Below are positions 46,642 to 55,546 of a DNA stretch of 64,000 nt, piece by piece (the first letter of the stretch is position 1; every line of letters begins with the position of its first letter). The stretch is from positions 1 to 64,000 of the forward strand of contig JAUNUK010000005.1 of assembly GCA_030538185.1 (NCBI GenBank). Reading direction: 5' to 3'. The notes beneath the pieces were generated by a model. That model was not told the DNA's origin. It was given only the letters and a program-made list of their open reading frames with translations, and did no database searches. A program made the position numbers and the translations under genes. The stretch is from Actinomycetaceae bacterium (GTDB lineage Bacteria > Actinomycetota > Actinomycetes > Actinomycetales > Actinomycetaceae).

Positions 46642-49449
46642 GTGGCAAGAATGCGCGTCCACGAGCTCGCGAAAGAGCTCGAAACGGACTCCAAGACTTT
46701 ATTGGCGAAGTTGCGTGAAAACGGTGAATTCGTCAAAACAGCCTCATCTATGATTGAGGCTCCCGTAGCACGTAAAATGCGCGAAATCTTCGCTGAGCTA
46801 GAACCTAAGAAGCCAGCCAAGGCGCCCGCAGCTGCCGCAAAGGCGAAGCCTGCGGCCAAGAAACCACAGGGACCAAAGCCCGCGTCTCCCAAGGCGCCTG
46901 AAGAAGAAGCTCCAAAGCCGGCACCCTCTGCTGGTGCAGCCAAGGAACCCGAGGAGGCGGCGCCGGCTGAGGCTACCCAGCCCAAATCTGAGGAGCCTTC
47001 GGCAACGGATATTCCCAAGCCTCGCAGCCCACGGCCCGCGCCAGGTGCTGATCAAGAATCAGCTGGCAGAGGTTCTGCCCCCAGGCCAGGAAACAACCCT
47101 TTCGCGACATCTCAAGGTATGCCGCGTCCAGGTCCCAGAGCGCCTCGTGGCGGGGGACCTCGACCAGGAAACAACCCTTTCGCGACATCTCAAGGGATGC
47201 CGCGTCCAGGCTCAGCTCCGGGACGAGGTGGCCAAGGTGCCTCTCGAGGTGCTGGCCCCAGAGATTCGAGCCGTCCAGATCGGGCAGGTAGGCCGACTCC
47301 AGGAAGTATGCCAGGGCGCAATGCCCCGTCTGCAGACCAGGGCATGAGCCGTGGCCCTCGCGGTGGCGGTCGTGGCGGTGTCGGTGGCGGTGGCTCCGCG
47401 CCTTACGGGGCAGCAAACGGTATGCCAGGTGGGGGTCCAGGTGGCCCGGGTGGTCCGGGAGGCAGCGCACCTGCTGCAGGTCGTGGCGGTCGCGGAGGCG
47501 GTCGCGGAGGACGTGGCTCAACCCAGGGTGCTTTTGGGCGCGCTGGTGGACGCCCCGCTAAGGGACGCAAGTCGAAACGTGCAAAACGTCAAGAATTCGA
47601 GCAGCAATCAGCGCCGTCCATTGGTGGCGTGCAGGTTCCGCGCGGGGACGGCGACACCGAGATTCGTATCCGTTCCGGTGCGTCTTTGGCAGACTTTGCC
47701 GACAAGATCGATTGCAACCCAGCGGCGCTGGTGACTGTCTTGTTCCACTTGGGGGAGATGGCTACGGCCACGCAATCCCTGGATGAAGACACCTTCAAGG
47801 CACTGGGAGCCGAGCTGGGCTATGTCATCGAAATTGTCTCTCCAGAAGATGAAGACCGTGAACTACTGGAATCCTTCGACATCGACCTGGATGCAGAAGA
47901 AGTTCAGGACATTGAGAACCTAATGCCCAGGCCACCTGTCGTGACCGTCATGGGCCACGTCGACCACGGTAAAACGAAACTTTTGGACGCCATCCGTCAT
48001 ACGGATGTCATCTCTGGCGAGCATGGGGGCATCACGCAGCATATTGGTGCCTACCAGGTGACTGTGGAACACGAAGGCGCCCCCAGGCAGATAACCTTCA
48101 TCGACACACCTGGTCACGAGGCCTTCACGGCCATGCGTGCCCGCGGTGCCCAGGTTACGGACCTGGCCATCCTGGTTGTCGCAGCTGATGACGGGGTGAT
48201 GCCTCAGACTGTTGAGGCCATCAACCACGCTCAGGCGGCCAATGTGCCGATTGTTGTCGCTGTCAACAAGGTTGATAAGCCGGAAGCGAATCCAGACAAG
48301 ATCCGTCAGCAACTGACCGAATATAACCTGGTGGCTGAGGACTACGGCGGCGACGTCATGTTCGTGGATGTCTCTGCAAAACAGCGCAAAGGCATTGGCG
48401 ACTTGCTTGAAGCAGTCCTTTTGGCTGCCGATGCCGAACTGGAGCTTACGGCGAATGCAGATGCAGAGGCCCGCGGTGTGGCAATTGAGGCAAACCTGGA
48501 CAAGGGCCGCGGTGCTGTGGCTACCGTTTTGGTTCAGCGTGGCACCCTGCGCGTAGGCGATTCAATTGTGGCTGGCACCGCCCATGGCCGTGTGCGCGCC
48601 ATGGTTGATGAGTACGGCGCGGAAGTGCCCGAGGCCACACCTGCTCGCCCAGTTCAGGTTCTCGGCCTGACCTCGGTTCCGCGAGCTGGTGACTCGTTCC
48701 TGGTCGCTTCTGATGACCGCACAGCCAGGCAGATTGCCGATAAGCGTGAAGCGGTAGAGCGTCAAGCCCTGCTCGCCAAGCGTCGCAAGCGCATCTCGCT
48801 GGAAGACTTCGATGCTGCCCTCAAAGAAGGCAAGGTCGAGACCCTCAATCTCATTATCAAGGGCGACGTCTCCGGTGCTGTTGAGGCCCTGGAAGACTCC
48901 TTGCTCAAGATTGATGTGGGCGAGGAAGTCCAGCTGCGGATCATTCACCGCGGTGTGGGTGCAATTACACAAAACGACGTCAACCTGGCGACCGTGGACT
49001 CTGCGGTTATCCTGGCCTTCAACGTGCGCCCGGCAGAACGTGTTGCCGAATACGCGGATCAAGAAGGCGTGGATATCAAGTACTACACGGTCATCTACCA
49101 GGCCATTGAGGACGTTGAGAACGCACTCAAGGGCATGCTCAAGCCAATCTACGAAGAAGCACCTTTGGGTACGGCAGAGATCCGCCAGGTCTTCAGGTCC
49201 TCGAAGTTCGGCAATATCGCTGGTTCGATTGTTCGCAGCGGAACCATCAAGCGTGGCACCAAGGCACGTTTGGTTCGAGATGGTGTCGTCATAGCAGCCA
49301 ATCTCGAGATTGATTCCCTGCGTCGTGAAAAGGACGATGTTACCGAGGTTCGCGAGGGCTTCGAATGTGGCATCGGCCTAAACCAGAAAGACATTGCCGA
49401 GGGCGACATCATTGAGACCTGGGAGATGCGAGAGGTTGCACGTTCTTAG
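46642..49449 (+). CDS. infB: Translation initiation factor IF-2
   Basis: GTPase that brings initiator tRNA to the 30S subunit. The 935-residue product has an N-terminal IF2_N domain ([20 protein letters not shown]), then a long Ala/Pro/Lys- and Gly/Arg/Pro-rich low-complexity region to about residue 320 with two near-identical repeats, and the G domain with GHVDHGKT (about residues 438-445), DTPGHEAF and NKVDKP, followed by the EF-Tu-like domains. The GTG at 46642 follows AGGAGAATT. The C-terminus holds a perfect 14-mer copy (49392). Confidence 0.95.
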   Translation: MARMRVHELAKELETDSKTLLAKLRENGEFVKTASSMIEAPVARKMREIFAELEPKKPAKAPAAAAKAKPAAKKPQGPKPASPKAPEEEAPKPAPSAGAAKEPEEAAPAEATQPKSEEPSATDIPKPRSPRPAPGADQESAGRGSAPRPGNNPFATSQGMPRPGPRAPRGGGPRPGNNPFATSQGMPRPGSAPGRGGQGASRGAGPRDSSRPDRAGRPTPGSMPGRNAPSADQGMSRGPRGGGRGGVGGGGSAPYGAANGMPGGGPGGPGGPGGSAPAAGRGGRGGGRGGRGSTQGAFGRAGGRPAKGRKSKRAKRQEFEQQSAPSIGGVQVPRGDGDTEIRIRSGASLADFADKIDCNPAALVTVLFHLGEMATATQSLDEDTFKALGAELGYVIEIVSPEDEDRELLESFDIDLDAEEVQDIENLMPRPPVVTVMGHVDHGKTKLLDAIRHTDVISGEHGGITQHIGAYQVTVEHEGAPRQITFIDTPGHEAFTAMRARGAQVTDLAILVVAADDGVMPQTVEAINHAQAANVPIVVAVNKVDKPEANPDKIRQQLTEYNLVAEDYGGDVMFVDVSAKQRKGIGDLLEAVLLAADAELELTANADAEARGVAIEANLDKGRGAVATVLVQRGTLRVGDSIVAGTAHGRVRAMVDEYGAEVPEATPARPVQVLGLTSVPRAGDSFLVASDDRTARQIADKREAVERQALLAKRRKRISLEDFDAALKEGKVETLNLIIKGDVSGAVEALEDSLLKIDVGEEVQLRIIHRGVGAITQNDVNLATVDSAVILAFNVRPAERVAEYADQEGVDIKYYTVIYQAIEDVENALKGMLKPIYEEAPLGTAEIRQVFRSSKFGNIAGSIVRSGTIKRGTKARLVRDGVVIAANLEIDSLRREKDDVTEVREGFECGIGLNQKDIAEGDIIETWEMREVARS
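47086..47210 (+). repeat. Two 47-base direct repeats in infB
   Basis: 47086-47132 and 47164-47210 are identical except for one base and start 78 bases (26 codons) apart, so both are read in the same frame as [15 protein letters not shown]. This is in the Gly/Arg/Pro-rich spacer of IF-2. Confidence 0.9.
49392..49405 (-). repeat. Dispersed 14-mer CGCCCTCGGMAATG, perfect copy
   Basis: Perfect match. Read at the infB C-terminus as D-I-A-E-G-D. Part of this stretch is normally conserved in IF-2, so selection may be partly at protein level. Confidence 0.7.
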
Positions 49450-49457
49450 GAGGCAAA

Positions 49458-49919
49458 ATGGCTGATCCGACACGAGTTCGCAAGGTTGCAGATAATATCC
49501 GCGTAACTGTCGCAAAGTTGCTGGATACTCGCCTGAAGGACCCGCGCCTCGGTTTCGTCACTGTTACTGAGGTGCGTGTCACGGGCGACCTGCAGCACGC
49601 CACCATCTTCTACACGGTTTTGGGTGAGGAAGATGACCGCAAGGCAAGCGCGGCTGCCCTGGAGTCTGCGAAGGGGATGATCCGTTCCGAGGTGGGTAAA
49701 CACCTGGGAATACGGTTGACCCCGACTATCGAGTTCATCTTGGATGCCTTACCGGATACCGCTGCGGCCCTTGAGGACGCGATAGATGCGGCGAAAGCAG
49801 ATGATGAGCGCGTCGCCAAGCAGGCTGCGGGTGCGAAACCGGCGGGGGACGCAAACCCCTACCGGGAGCCTCGTCACGCTGACGACGATGACGCAGATGC
49901 CGAATCAGACCAGCGCTGA
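49458..49919 (+). CDS. rbfA: Ribosome-binding factor A
   Basis: KH-fold factor needed for 16S 5' end maturation. The 153-residue product begins [20 protein letters not shown] and has [20 protein letters not shown] and [14 protein letters not shown]; the Asp/Ala-rich tail from about residue 115 is a common actinobacterial addition. It starts eight bases after infB with TAGGAGGC-type binding site in the infB stop region. truB overlaps its 3' end. Confidence 0.94.
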   Translation: MADPTRVRKVADNIRVTVAKLLDTRLKDPRLGFVTVTEVRVTGDLQHATIFYTVLGEEDDRKASAAALESAKGMIRSEVGKHLGIRLTPTIEFILDALPDTAAALEDAIDAAKADDERVAKQAAGAKPAGDANPYREPRHADDDDADAESDQR

Positions 49920-50919
49920 GCCTGCACGCACTTTACGTGTGCGCGCCTTTGATGTTCCTAAAGGTGCGCACACGGCAGGTGATGGCCTGATTATTGTCGA
50001 CAAGCCACAGGGCCTGTCTTCCCACGATGTTGTTGCGCGTGTGCGCCGCTTGGCGGCAACCAAAAAAGTCGGGCACGCAGGGACCTTGGATCCGATGGCA
50101 ACGGGGGTCCTTATCTGCGGGGTAGGTCGGGCAACTCGCCTCTTGACCTATATTGTGGGGGCAGACAAAACCTACCAAGCCACTATTCGACTAGGTCAAG
50201 CCACTTCCACAGACGATGCCGAGGGCGAGATCCTAGAAACTCGTGGCGCAAACCTGGAATCAGTAGAAGAAAAACTCCGGCCAGCGACTGCCCAACTCAC
50301 GGGGAACATTTTGCAGGTCCCCAGTTCGGTTAGCGCCATTAAAGTCGATGGCCAGCGCGCATACGCGCGCGTGCGCGCTGGGGAAGACGTGAAGCTGGCT
50401 GCGCGCCCGGTTACTGTCACACAATTCGATGTCTGTGGTGCCCCCCGTGAGGTCTTGGTCGACAAAGACACGAAGGCAGTAGACATTGACGTAGAGGTCA
50501 CCTGCTCCTCAGGTACCTATATCCGCGCCCTTGCCCGCGACCTTGGTGCTGCCTTAGGGGTTGGTGGCCACCTCACAAGTTTGCGCCGTACCCGTGTAGG
50601 CAGTTTCGATCTGAGCAGTGCACGCAGCATCAATGAGCTAGCTGAGCAAGTAGCCCAAGCAAATGAGGCCTCACAAGCTGTGCAAGTTATGGCCATGAAT
50701 GAGGCATTACCCAAAGTCATGGAGTGCATAACCTTGCCTCAATCCCAGGCCGAAGCGTTTAGGCACGGTCAAGCACCCAAAGATCTGTATTCGAAGCACG
50801 AGCAATGCCCGGAAATACTTGGTGTTCTCGACGGAAAAGGCCGTGCTCTTGGCGTACTGGGTTTTACGAAAGGGCAGGCTAAAACCCTCTTGGTTTTGGC
50901 GCCGGCTGGCTGTGACTAG
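49888..50919 (+). CDS. truB: tRNA pseudouridine(55) synthase
   Basis: Makes pseudouridine 55 in the T-loop of tRNAs. Conserved TruB segments are [19 protein letters not shown], the catalytic aspartate in [24 protein letters not shown], and [15 protein letters not shown]. The start is uncertain: ATG 49888 or 49897 both overlap the rbfA end by about 20-30 bases; a longer open frame to 49786 is improbable. The product is about 343 residues from 49888. A GCCCTCGG word is at 50219. Confidence 0.9.
   Translation: MTQMPNQTSAEPARTLRVRAFDVPKGAHTAGDGLIIVDKPQGLSSHDVVARVRRLAATKKVGHAGTLDPMATGVLICGVGRATRLLTYIVGADKTYQATIRLGQATSTDDAEGEILETRGANLESVEEKLRPATAQLTGNILQVPSSVSAIKVDGQRAYARVRAGEDVKLAARPVTVTQFDVCGAPREVLVDKDTKAVDIDVEVTCSSGTYIRALARDLGAALGVGGHLTSLRRTRVGSFDLSSARSINELAEQVAQANEASQAVQVMAMNEALPKVMECITLPQSQAEAFRHGQAPKDLYSKHEQCPEILGVLDGKGRALGVLGFTKGQAKTLLVLAPAGCD
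50219..50226 (-). repeat. GCCCTCGG word, core copy
   Basis: Exact core in truB, read as D-A-E-G-E in a segment that is acidic in many homologues. Confidence 0.6.
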
Positions 50920-50981
50920 TGGCGTATGTGCTCACCTCGGTTACACTTTTACAAGCAAGAGGCGAAACTAAGGAGTGGGCA

Positions 50982-52796
50982 ATGTATCGGCGTTCTATAA
51001 AAGTAGTGACAGTCCTTGCGGCAAGCGTCGCTTTGTCTTTCGCCTCTTTGACCGCGCAAGCCAGTAACACTGAGACACGAGTCCTTCCGGATTCTGCAGT
51101 TGCAGAGTTATCCGCCCTCGGCCCTGCTGTTCCTTTGGAAATCGGTGAAACTTTTATCTCTGGCGGCACGAATGCCCCCAATACCTCAACCCCTTGGGTT
51201 GCCTTCATTTTGGCAAAAAACAAATCCGCCTCGGCTTCGGTGTGTACCGGTGCGCTGATTGCACCCCAGTGGGTTTTGACCGCCAAACACTGTTTCGCCG
51301 AGGACGTCACGGCAGTGGCTGTGGCCTTTGGTGCGCAACGTACCGGCGAATTCATTGCGGATAATCTTTTCCCCAACCCCAGTTCGGATGCTGCTTTATT
51401 GCATTTGCAAACTCCGGTAAGCAATGTTTTGCCGGTTCAAACAGCGACACAGATTCCCAATATTGGCCAGTCTGGGAGCATGTTTGGGTGGGGTGGGTCA
51501 AATGCGTACCTGCAGATGTCCAACCAGACAGTGACAGACTGGTGTAAATCGCAGGTCGTCCAGGGATCGACTCAGTTTGCCACCATCTGTGACCCAAGTG
51601 CTCCGGGCACGCCCTCTGTGAAGACAGCCTCGACCCTGGGGCAACCTGAACACGGTGATTCAGGTGGGCCCTTGGTTATTGACGGTGCTTTGGCTGGGAC
51701 CTTGATTGGTGGCGGGTCACAAAATTCATATTTTGTGCCAGTGGCGTCTATTGGGCCTTGGATTCAACAACATTCCGGGGTTGTTTTAGGGCAGGCGCCG
51801 CAAACAATTGAGGACTACCCCTATGAGTCTCGAATTCAGCGGATAGCAGGGGCAAACCGTGTTGAGACTGCCTTGATCATGGCTAGGCAGGGGAGTTTTA
51901 CAGGCGACTCCGTCATAGTTGCGACCGGATTGAAGGCACCCGATGCGCTGGGAGCATCGGGCTTAGCGGGCAACCTGGGTGCCCCGATCTTGCTTACCGT
52001 GAATTCCCAAATAGATGCCGAGGTCACAAACACTATCCTCGCCTTGGGTAAGCGCAAGGTCATGATTATCGGGGGAGGCATCGCTTTCTCGCCAGGAGAT
52101 CAGAGCCGTTTGACTGCCGCGGGGATTTCGGTTGAGGTACTTGCAGGTGCAGACCGTTTTGCGACAGCTCAGAGTGTGGCCTCGAAGGCGGTAGATAACG
52201 GCCCAGCAGGTTCCAGGAACTTTCCAATCTTCTTGGTGGATGCCGCCTCTGATCCCAATGTGCCTGATGCCTTATCCACGGGTGCTATCGCCGCCCGACA
52301 AAAAGGTGCCATTTTGTTGAGTTCGGGGACCAACGTGGATGCCTCGACCGTGCAAGCTGCCCGCAATGTGGGTCTGCAGGCGTCTACGCGAGGCATGACA
52401 CCAGTGTTTTATGCTGTGGGTGGGAGAGCCGCCCAGGCGGCACAAGCCGCAGGCCTCCTGCAAGGAAATAGTGCGCAGCCGGCAAACCCTTGGGCGCAGG
52501 CCACGGCCATTTCAGGAGCGGATCGTTACGAAACGGCTGCACAGGTGGCAGGCCAACTGGCCGGGAATTCGGCGCAGTACCTCATTGCCTCGGGAACGAA
52601 TTTCCCTGACGGATTGACCTCGGGCGCTTACGCTGCCACCGTGGATGCTGCCGTGCTGCTCAGCAACCCTGCCAGTGTCCCGGCTCCTTTGGCCGCGTTC
52701 TTGCGTGCTCGCCCGTCAGCGGGATACAAAATTATCGGCGGGCCTGCAGCTATTTCTCGTGCAGTAGCAAATGAATTGGGAAGCCTGTTGAAATAG
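50982..52796 (+). CDS. Secreted trypsin-like serine protease with three CWB2 cell-wall-binding repeats
   Basis: A 604-residue exported protein. An N-terminal signal peptide ends near LTAQAS (residue about 27). Residues about 50-270 form an S1 (chymotrypsin-fold) protease: VCTGALIAPQWVLTAKHCF (His), SSDAALLHL (Asp) and QPEHGDSGGPLVIDG (Ser). Three CWB2 (cell wall-binding repeat 2) modules follow from about residue 288: RIAGANRVETALIM, VLAGADRFATAQSV and AISGADRYETAAQV. CWB2 modules anchor proteins to wall polymers in other Gram-positives. AGGAG at six bases fixes the ATG at 50982. The gene interrupts the truB-ribF neighbourhood. A GCCCTCGG word is at 51114. Confidence 0.88.
   Translation: MYRRSIKVVTVLAASVALSFASLTAQASNTETRVLPDSAVAELSALGPAVPLEIGETFISGGTNAPNTSTPWVAFILAKNKSASASVCTGALIAPQWVLTAKHCFAEDVTAVAVAFGAQRTGEFIADNLFPNPSSDAALLHLQTPVSNVLPVQTATQIPNIGQSGSMFGWGGSNAYLQMSNQTVTDWCKSQVVQGSTQFATICDPSAPGTPSVKTASTLGQPEHGDSGGPLVIDGALAGTLIGGGSQNSYFVPVASIGPWIQQHSGVVLGQAPQTIEDYPYESRIQRIAGANRVETALIMARQGSFTGDSVIVATGLKAPDALGASGLAGNLGAPILLTVNSQIDAEVTNTILALGKRKVMIIGGGIAFSPGDQSRLTAAGISVEVLAGADRFATAQSVASKAVDNGPAGSRNFPIFLVDAASDPNVPDALSTGAIAARQKGAILLSSGTNVDASTVQAARNVGLQASTRGMTPVFYAVGGRAAQAAQAAGLLQGNSAQPANPWAQATAISGADRYETAAQVAGQLAGNSAQYLIASGTNFPDGLTSGAYAATVDAAVLLSNPASVPAPLAAFLRARPSAGYKIIGGPAAISRAVANELGSLLK
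51114..51121 (+). repeat. GCCCTCGG word, core copy
   Basis: Exact core near the 5' end of the protease gene, read as L-S-A-L-G-P in the propeptide-like region. Confidence 0.7.
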
Positions 52797-52861
52797 TGCG
52801 TCGTGGAAGTACGTGTAAGTACGTATAAGTAACCGCAAGGTATCCAAGCCAGAAAGGACGA

Positions 52862-53875
52862 GTGCGTTCCATGCAGGTGTGGCGGACACTCGATGAGGCC
52901 TGCGCACAAAAGTGCCCAAGTGCCCTCACCATTGGCATCTTCGATGGGCTGCATCGCGGGCATCAAGAAATCCTGTCCACCCTGGTGAAAATGGCGAAGG
53001 CGAAATCATTGCGTTCCGTGGCCTTGACCTTTGATCCCCACCCGGTAACAGTGCACTATCCCCAGGCAGATTTTAATCTGATTTACTCCCTCGAAGATCG
53101 CTTGACGTATCTCAGCTCCATGGGGGTTGATGCCACCTTTGTTCAGGCCTATAGCCTGGATTTTGCTCAGGCCGACCCGCAGGACTTTGTGAAGCAGTAC
53201 TTTGTGGATTGCCTGGGAGCTCGTCTGGTCGTCATCGGAGATGACGTGCGCTTCGGAAAAGGAAATAGTGGCGACCTGGCATTATTGCGCGAACTGGGTG
53301 GCCTACACGATTTTGAAGTCGTTGCTGTGCCCGATATTTGTGACGATCTTGGGCGCAGGCTGTCTTCCTCTTGGGTGCGTGAGCTCTTGGCCGAAGGCGA
53401 TGTTGACCAGGTTCACGATATTTTAGGTCGTCCTCACAGGGTCAGAGGCCTTGTGGTGCACGGCCTTAAACGGGGGCGTGAACTGGGTTTCCCGACCGCT
53501 AACCTGGATGCCGAAAACGCCGGTGAGGTCCCTGCCGATGGCGTGTACGCTGGCTGGTTGGTGCGTCCCTTGCCACATGGTGCCGCGGTCCCTACATCGA
53601 TTGAACGCCTGCCTGCGGCGATTTCTGTGGGTACCAACCCCCAATTCTTTGGAAAGTCACGCACCGTAGAGGCGCATGTGCTTGGGCGCTCGGATTTGAA
53701 CCTGTATGGGGATTCGGTGGCCATTGAGTTCGTTCACAGGATTCGCGGCATGATGTCATTCGCTTCCGTCAACCAGTTACTCGAACGCATGGATGAGGAT
53801 CTCCTAGAGACCTCCAGGGTTTTGGGCGTGCCAGTGGCCTCGCGAGTGGATCCAGCCTCGGTTACGGCCAGGTGA
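52862..53875 (+). CDS. ribF: Bifunctional riboflavin kinase / FAD synthetase
   Basis: Phosphorylates riboflavin to FMN and adenylates it to FAD. The 337-residue product has the nucleotidyltransferase part with IGIFDGLHRGHQ (about residues 23-34), TFDPHP and FGKGNSGDLALL, and the flavokinase part with GRELGFPTANL and GDSVAIEFVHRIR. The GTG at 52862 is the start by AAGGAC placement. A short imperfect repeat of GTAAGTACGT (about 52810-52830) lies in the 65-base gap upstream. The qor-like gene follows after four bases. Confidence 0.93.
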   Translation: MRSMQVWRTLDEACAQKCPSALTIGIFDGLHRGHQEILSTLVKMAKAKSLRSVALTFDPHPVTVHYPQADFNLIYSLEDRLTYLSSMGVDATFVQAYSLDFAQADPQDFVKQYFVDCLGARLVVIGDDVRFGKGNSGDLALLRELGGLHDFEVVAVPDICDDLGRRLSSSWVRELLAEGDVDQVHDILGRPHRVRGLVVHGLKRGRELGFPTANLDAENAGEVPADGVYAGWLVRPLPHGAAVPTSIERLPAAISVGTNPQFFGKSRTVEAHVLGRSDLNLYGDSVAIEFVHRIRGMMSFASVNQLLERMDEDLLETSRVLGVPVASRVDPASVTAR

Positions 53876-53879
53876 TTGC

Positions 53880-54974
53880 GTGCTCTTGCCCGAAAGCATG
53901 CTGGCTTTAACGACTATTTCCGAGGGCGGATTGCCACACGATGTGGCGGGTTCGTTGGAGTCAAACCTGGGTGAGCGCATGGCCGTGGTGCGCACTGGGG
54001 TACCTGAGCCCATGCCCGGCGAGGTCTTGTTGCGGGTTGAGGCTGCTGGAGTGAACCGCGCCGATGTGTTGCAGGCCCTTGGTGTTTACCATGTGCCCCA
54101 AGGCGCTAGTGCAATCTTGGGTCTGGAGGCCGCAGGTGAGGTCTTGGCTGTTGGTGAAGGCGTAGATGGCGGGCTAGTAGGGTCTTTGCGCGTGGCGCTG
54201 TTGAACGGGGGAGGACAGGCCCAATACTGTGCGGTGCCCTTGTCCTTAACCCTGCCCGTTCCTGTTTTGCCCGATAGGACTGATGCCTGTATGTCTGGGG
54301 CCGCCTTAATGGAATCTATGGCAACCGTGCAGATGGCGATGGACGCGGCCAAAGCTTGTATGCCCGCTGGTAGGGGGCTTACTTCAGTGCTGGTGCACGG
54401 GGCATCCGGGGGAGTTGGTGCCGTAGCGGTTCAAATGGCGCGGGCCTTGGGCTGGAGCGTTGTGGCGACAGCTGGGGATGACATGCGCTGTGCAAAAGTT
54501 GAAATGTTGGGAGCGCACAAAGCCGTGCCATACCACGATACCGCTGGAATCCAGGGGGCCGTGGAGGAAGTGACCCAAGGGGCGGGGGTCGATATGGTCC
54601 TTGACGTCATGGGAGCGGGCGGTCTGGAATTGAACACCTCGGCAGTGTCCAATGGTGGAGTTATCACCATGATTGGACTGCTCAAAGGGGTGCGCGGCGA
54701 GATTGATCTGGGTAGGTTATTGGCCAAGAACGCGACCGTGAGAGCCATGACCTTGCGTTCACAGTCGGCTGGACGCAAGGCTGAGATCGTCACCGCCCTC
54801 GGCAATGTTTTTTGGCCTGCCATAGAAAAAGGGGAGATTCGACCTGTGATTGCTGGAACTGTGCCTTTTAGGCGAGCAGAAAAGGCACATTCGTGGATAT
54901 TGAACAAAGACGTGAGCGAAAGCACTGATGATCAGCGACCTTTTGGCAAAATTGTCTTGGTCCAGCCGTGGTAG
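53880..54974 (+). CDS. Zinc-independent medium-chain dehydrogenase/quinone oxidoreductase-like protein
   Basis: A 364-residue NAD(P)-dependent oxidoreductase of the MDR superfamily, quinone-reductase (Qor) branch. Evident are PGEVLLRVEAAGVNRADVLQ, LGLEAAGEVLAVGEG, and the nucleotide-binding VLVHGASGGVGAVAVQMARA (about residues 166-185). Structural and catalytic zinc cysteines are absent, consistent with a zinc-free reductase; substrate unknown. GTG start at 53880, or ATG 53898. Two 14-mer copies lie inside (53925 and 54794), one near each end. Confidence 0.82.
   Translation: MLLPESMLALTTISEGGLPHDVAGSLESNLGERMAVVRTGVPEPMPGEVLLRVEAAGVNRADVLQALGVYHVPQGASAILGLEAAGEVLAVGEGVDGGLVGSLRVALLNGGGQAQYCAVPLSLTLPVPVLPDRTDACMSGAALMESMATVQMAMDAAKACMPAGRGLTSVLVHGASGGVGAVAVQMARALGWSVVATAGDDMRCAKVEMLGAHKAVPYHDTAGIQGAVEEVTQGAGVDMVLDVMGAGGLELNTSAVSNGGVITMIGLLKGVRGEIDLGRLLAKNATVRAMTLRSQSAGRKAEIVTALGNVFWPAIEKGEIRPVIAGTVPFRRAEKAHSWILNKDVSESTDDQRPFGKIVLVQPW
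53925..53938 (-). repeat. Dispersed 14-mer, one mismatch at the last base
   Basis: TATTTCCGAGGGCG on the plus strand. Read near the N-terminus of the Qor-like gene as I-S-E-G-G. Confidence 0.75.
54794..54807 (+). repeat. Dispersed 14-mer CGCCCTCGGMAATG, perfect copy
   Basis: Perfect match. Read in the Qor-like gene as T-A-L-G-N, on the opposite orientation to the copy at 53925. Confidence 0.8.
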
Positions 54975-55063
54975 GCTAGCCGAGCCGTCAGATCGGCCAC
55001 GGTAGCGTAATGCTCGGGCTCATGCCCGATGCTCCGTGCAACGGAAACTATGAAGGAGAGCCT

Positions 55064-55333
55064 GTGCCACTGAGCAAGGAAGTAAAAGAACAAATTATCG
55101 CTGAGTACGCCACCCACCCGGGTGATACAGGCTCACCAGAGGTCCAGATCGCGATGCTGTCCAAGCGCATCAAGGATCTGACCGAACACTTCAAGAGCCA
55201 CAAGCATGACCACCACTCACGTCGTGGACTCATGCTGCTGGTCGGTCAGCGCAAGCGCCTCCTGGGTTACCTGCAGGGCGTTGACATTGAGCGCTACCGT
55301 TCACTCATTGAAAGGTTGGGTCTGCGCCGCTGA
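55064..55333 (+). CDS. rpsO: 30S ribosomal protein S15
   Basis: Early-binding protein of the 30S platform. The 89-residue length and the S15 segments [20 protein letters not shown] and [20 protein letters not shown] are typical. The start is the GTG at 55064 with AAGGAG upstream; an ATG frame from 55010 would add an unrelated N-terminus. pnp follows about 210 bases later, the usual rpsO-pnp pair, with a hairpin between. Confidence 0.95.
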   Translation: MPLSKEVKEQIIAEYATHPGDTGSPEVQIAMLSKRIKDLTEHFKSHKHDHHSRRGLMLLVGQRKRLLGYLQGVDIERYRSLIERLGLRR

Positions 55334-55340
55334 CCCTCGT

Positions 55341-55370
55341 GGCCCGGTTCTTTTGAGCCGGGCCGCCTTT
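55341..55370 (+). terminator. Hairpin between rpsO and pnp
   Basis: GGCCCGGTT pairs with AGCCGGGCC (one wobble) around a short T-rich loop, starting eight bases after the rpsO stop, followed by GCCTTTGTC. It is probably a partial terminator or an RNA-processing hairpin, since pnp follows. Confidence 0.55.
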
Positions 55371-55546
55371 GTCAGTCCAGACAGGCTGACAAACCCGCCA
55401 CTGTGCCTTGTGGCTTGGTGGCATTGATAAAGAAAAGAAGAGCACCTAAGCGTCGGTCCTCGGTAGTGACTTCCGGAATGCCAGTGTTGGTTGTCCGTGG
55501 GTCTCGATCGATGACCGCCACGGGTGCAAAGCAGATAGGAGACCCC

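Noticed and set aside
47100..47560. G+C-rich repeats in infB as a mobile or CRISPR-like element
   Set aside because: They are in frame and encode the normal IF-2 spacer; there are only two copies of the long repeat.
55403..55546. Longer N-terminus of pnp
   Set aside because: The family N-terminus begins at the GTG at 55547, which has its own AGGAG; the upstream part is basic and unlike PNPase.
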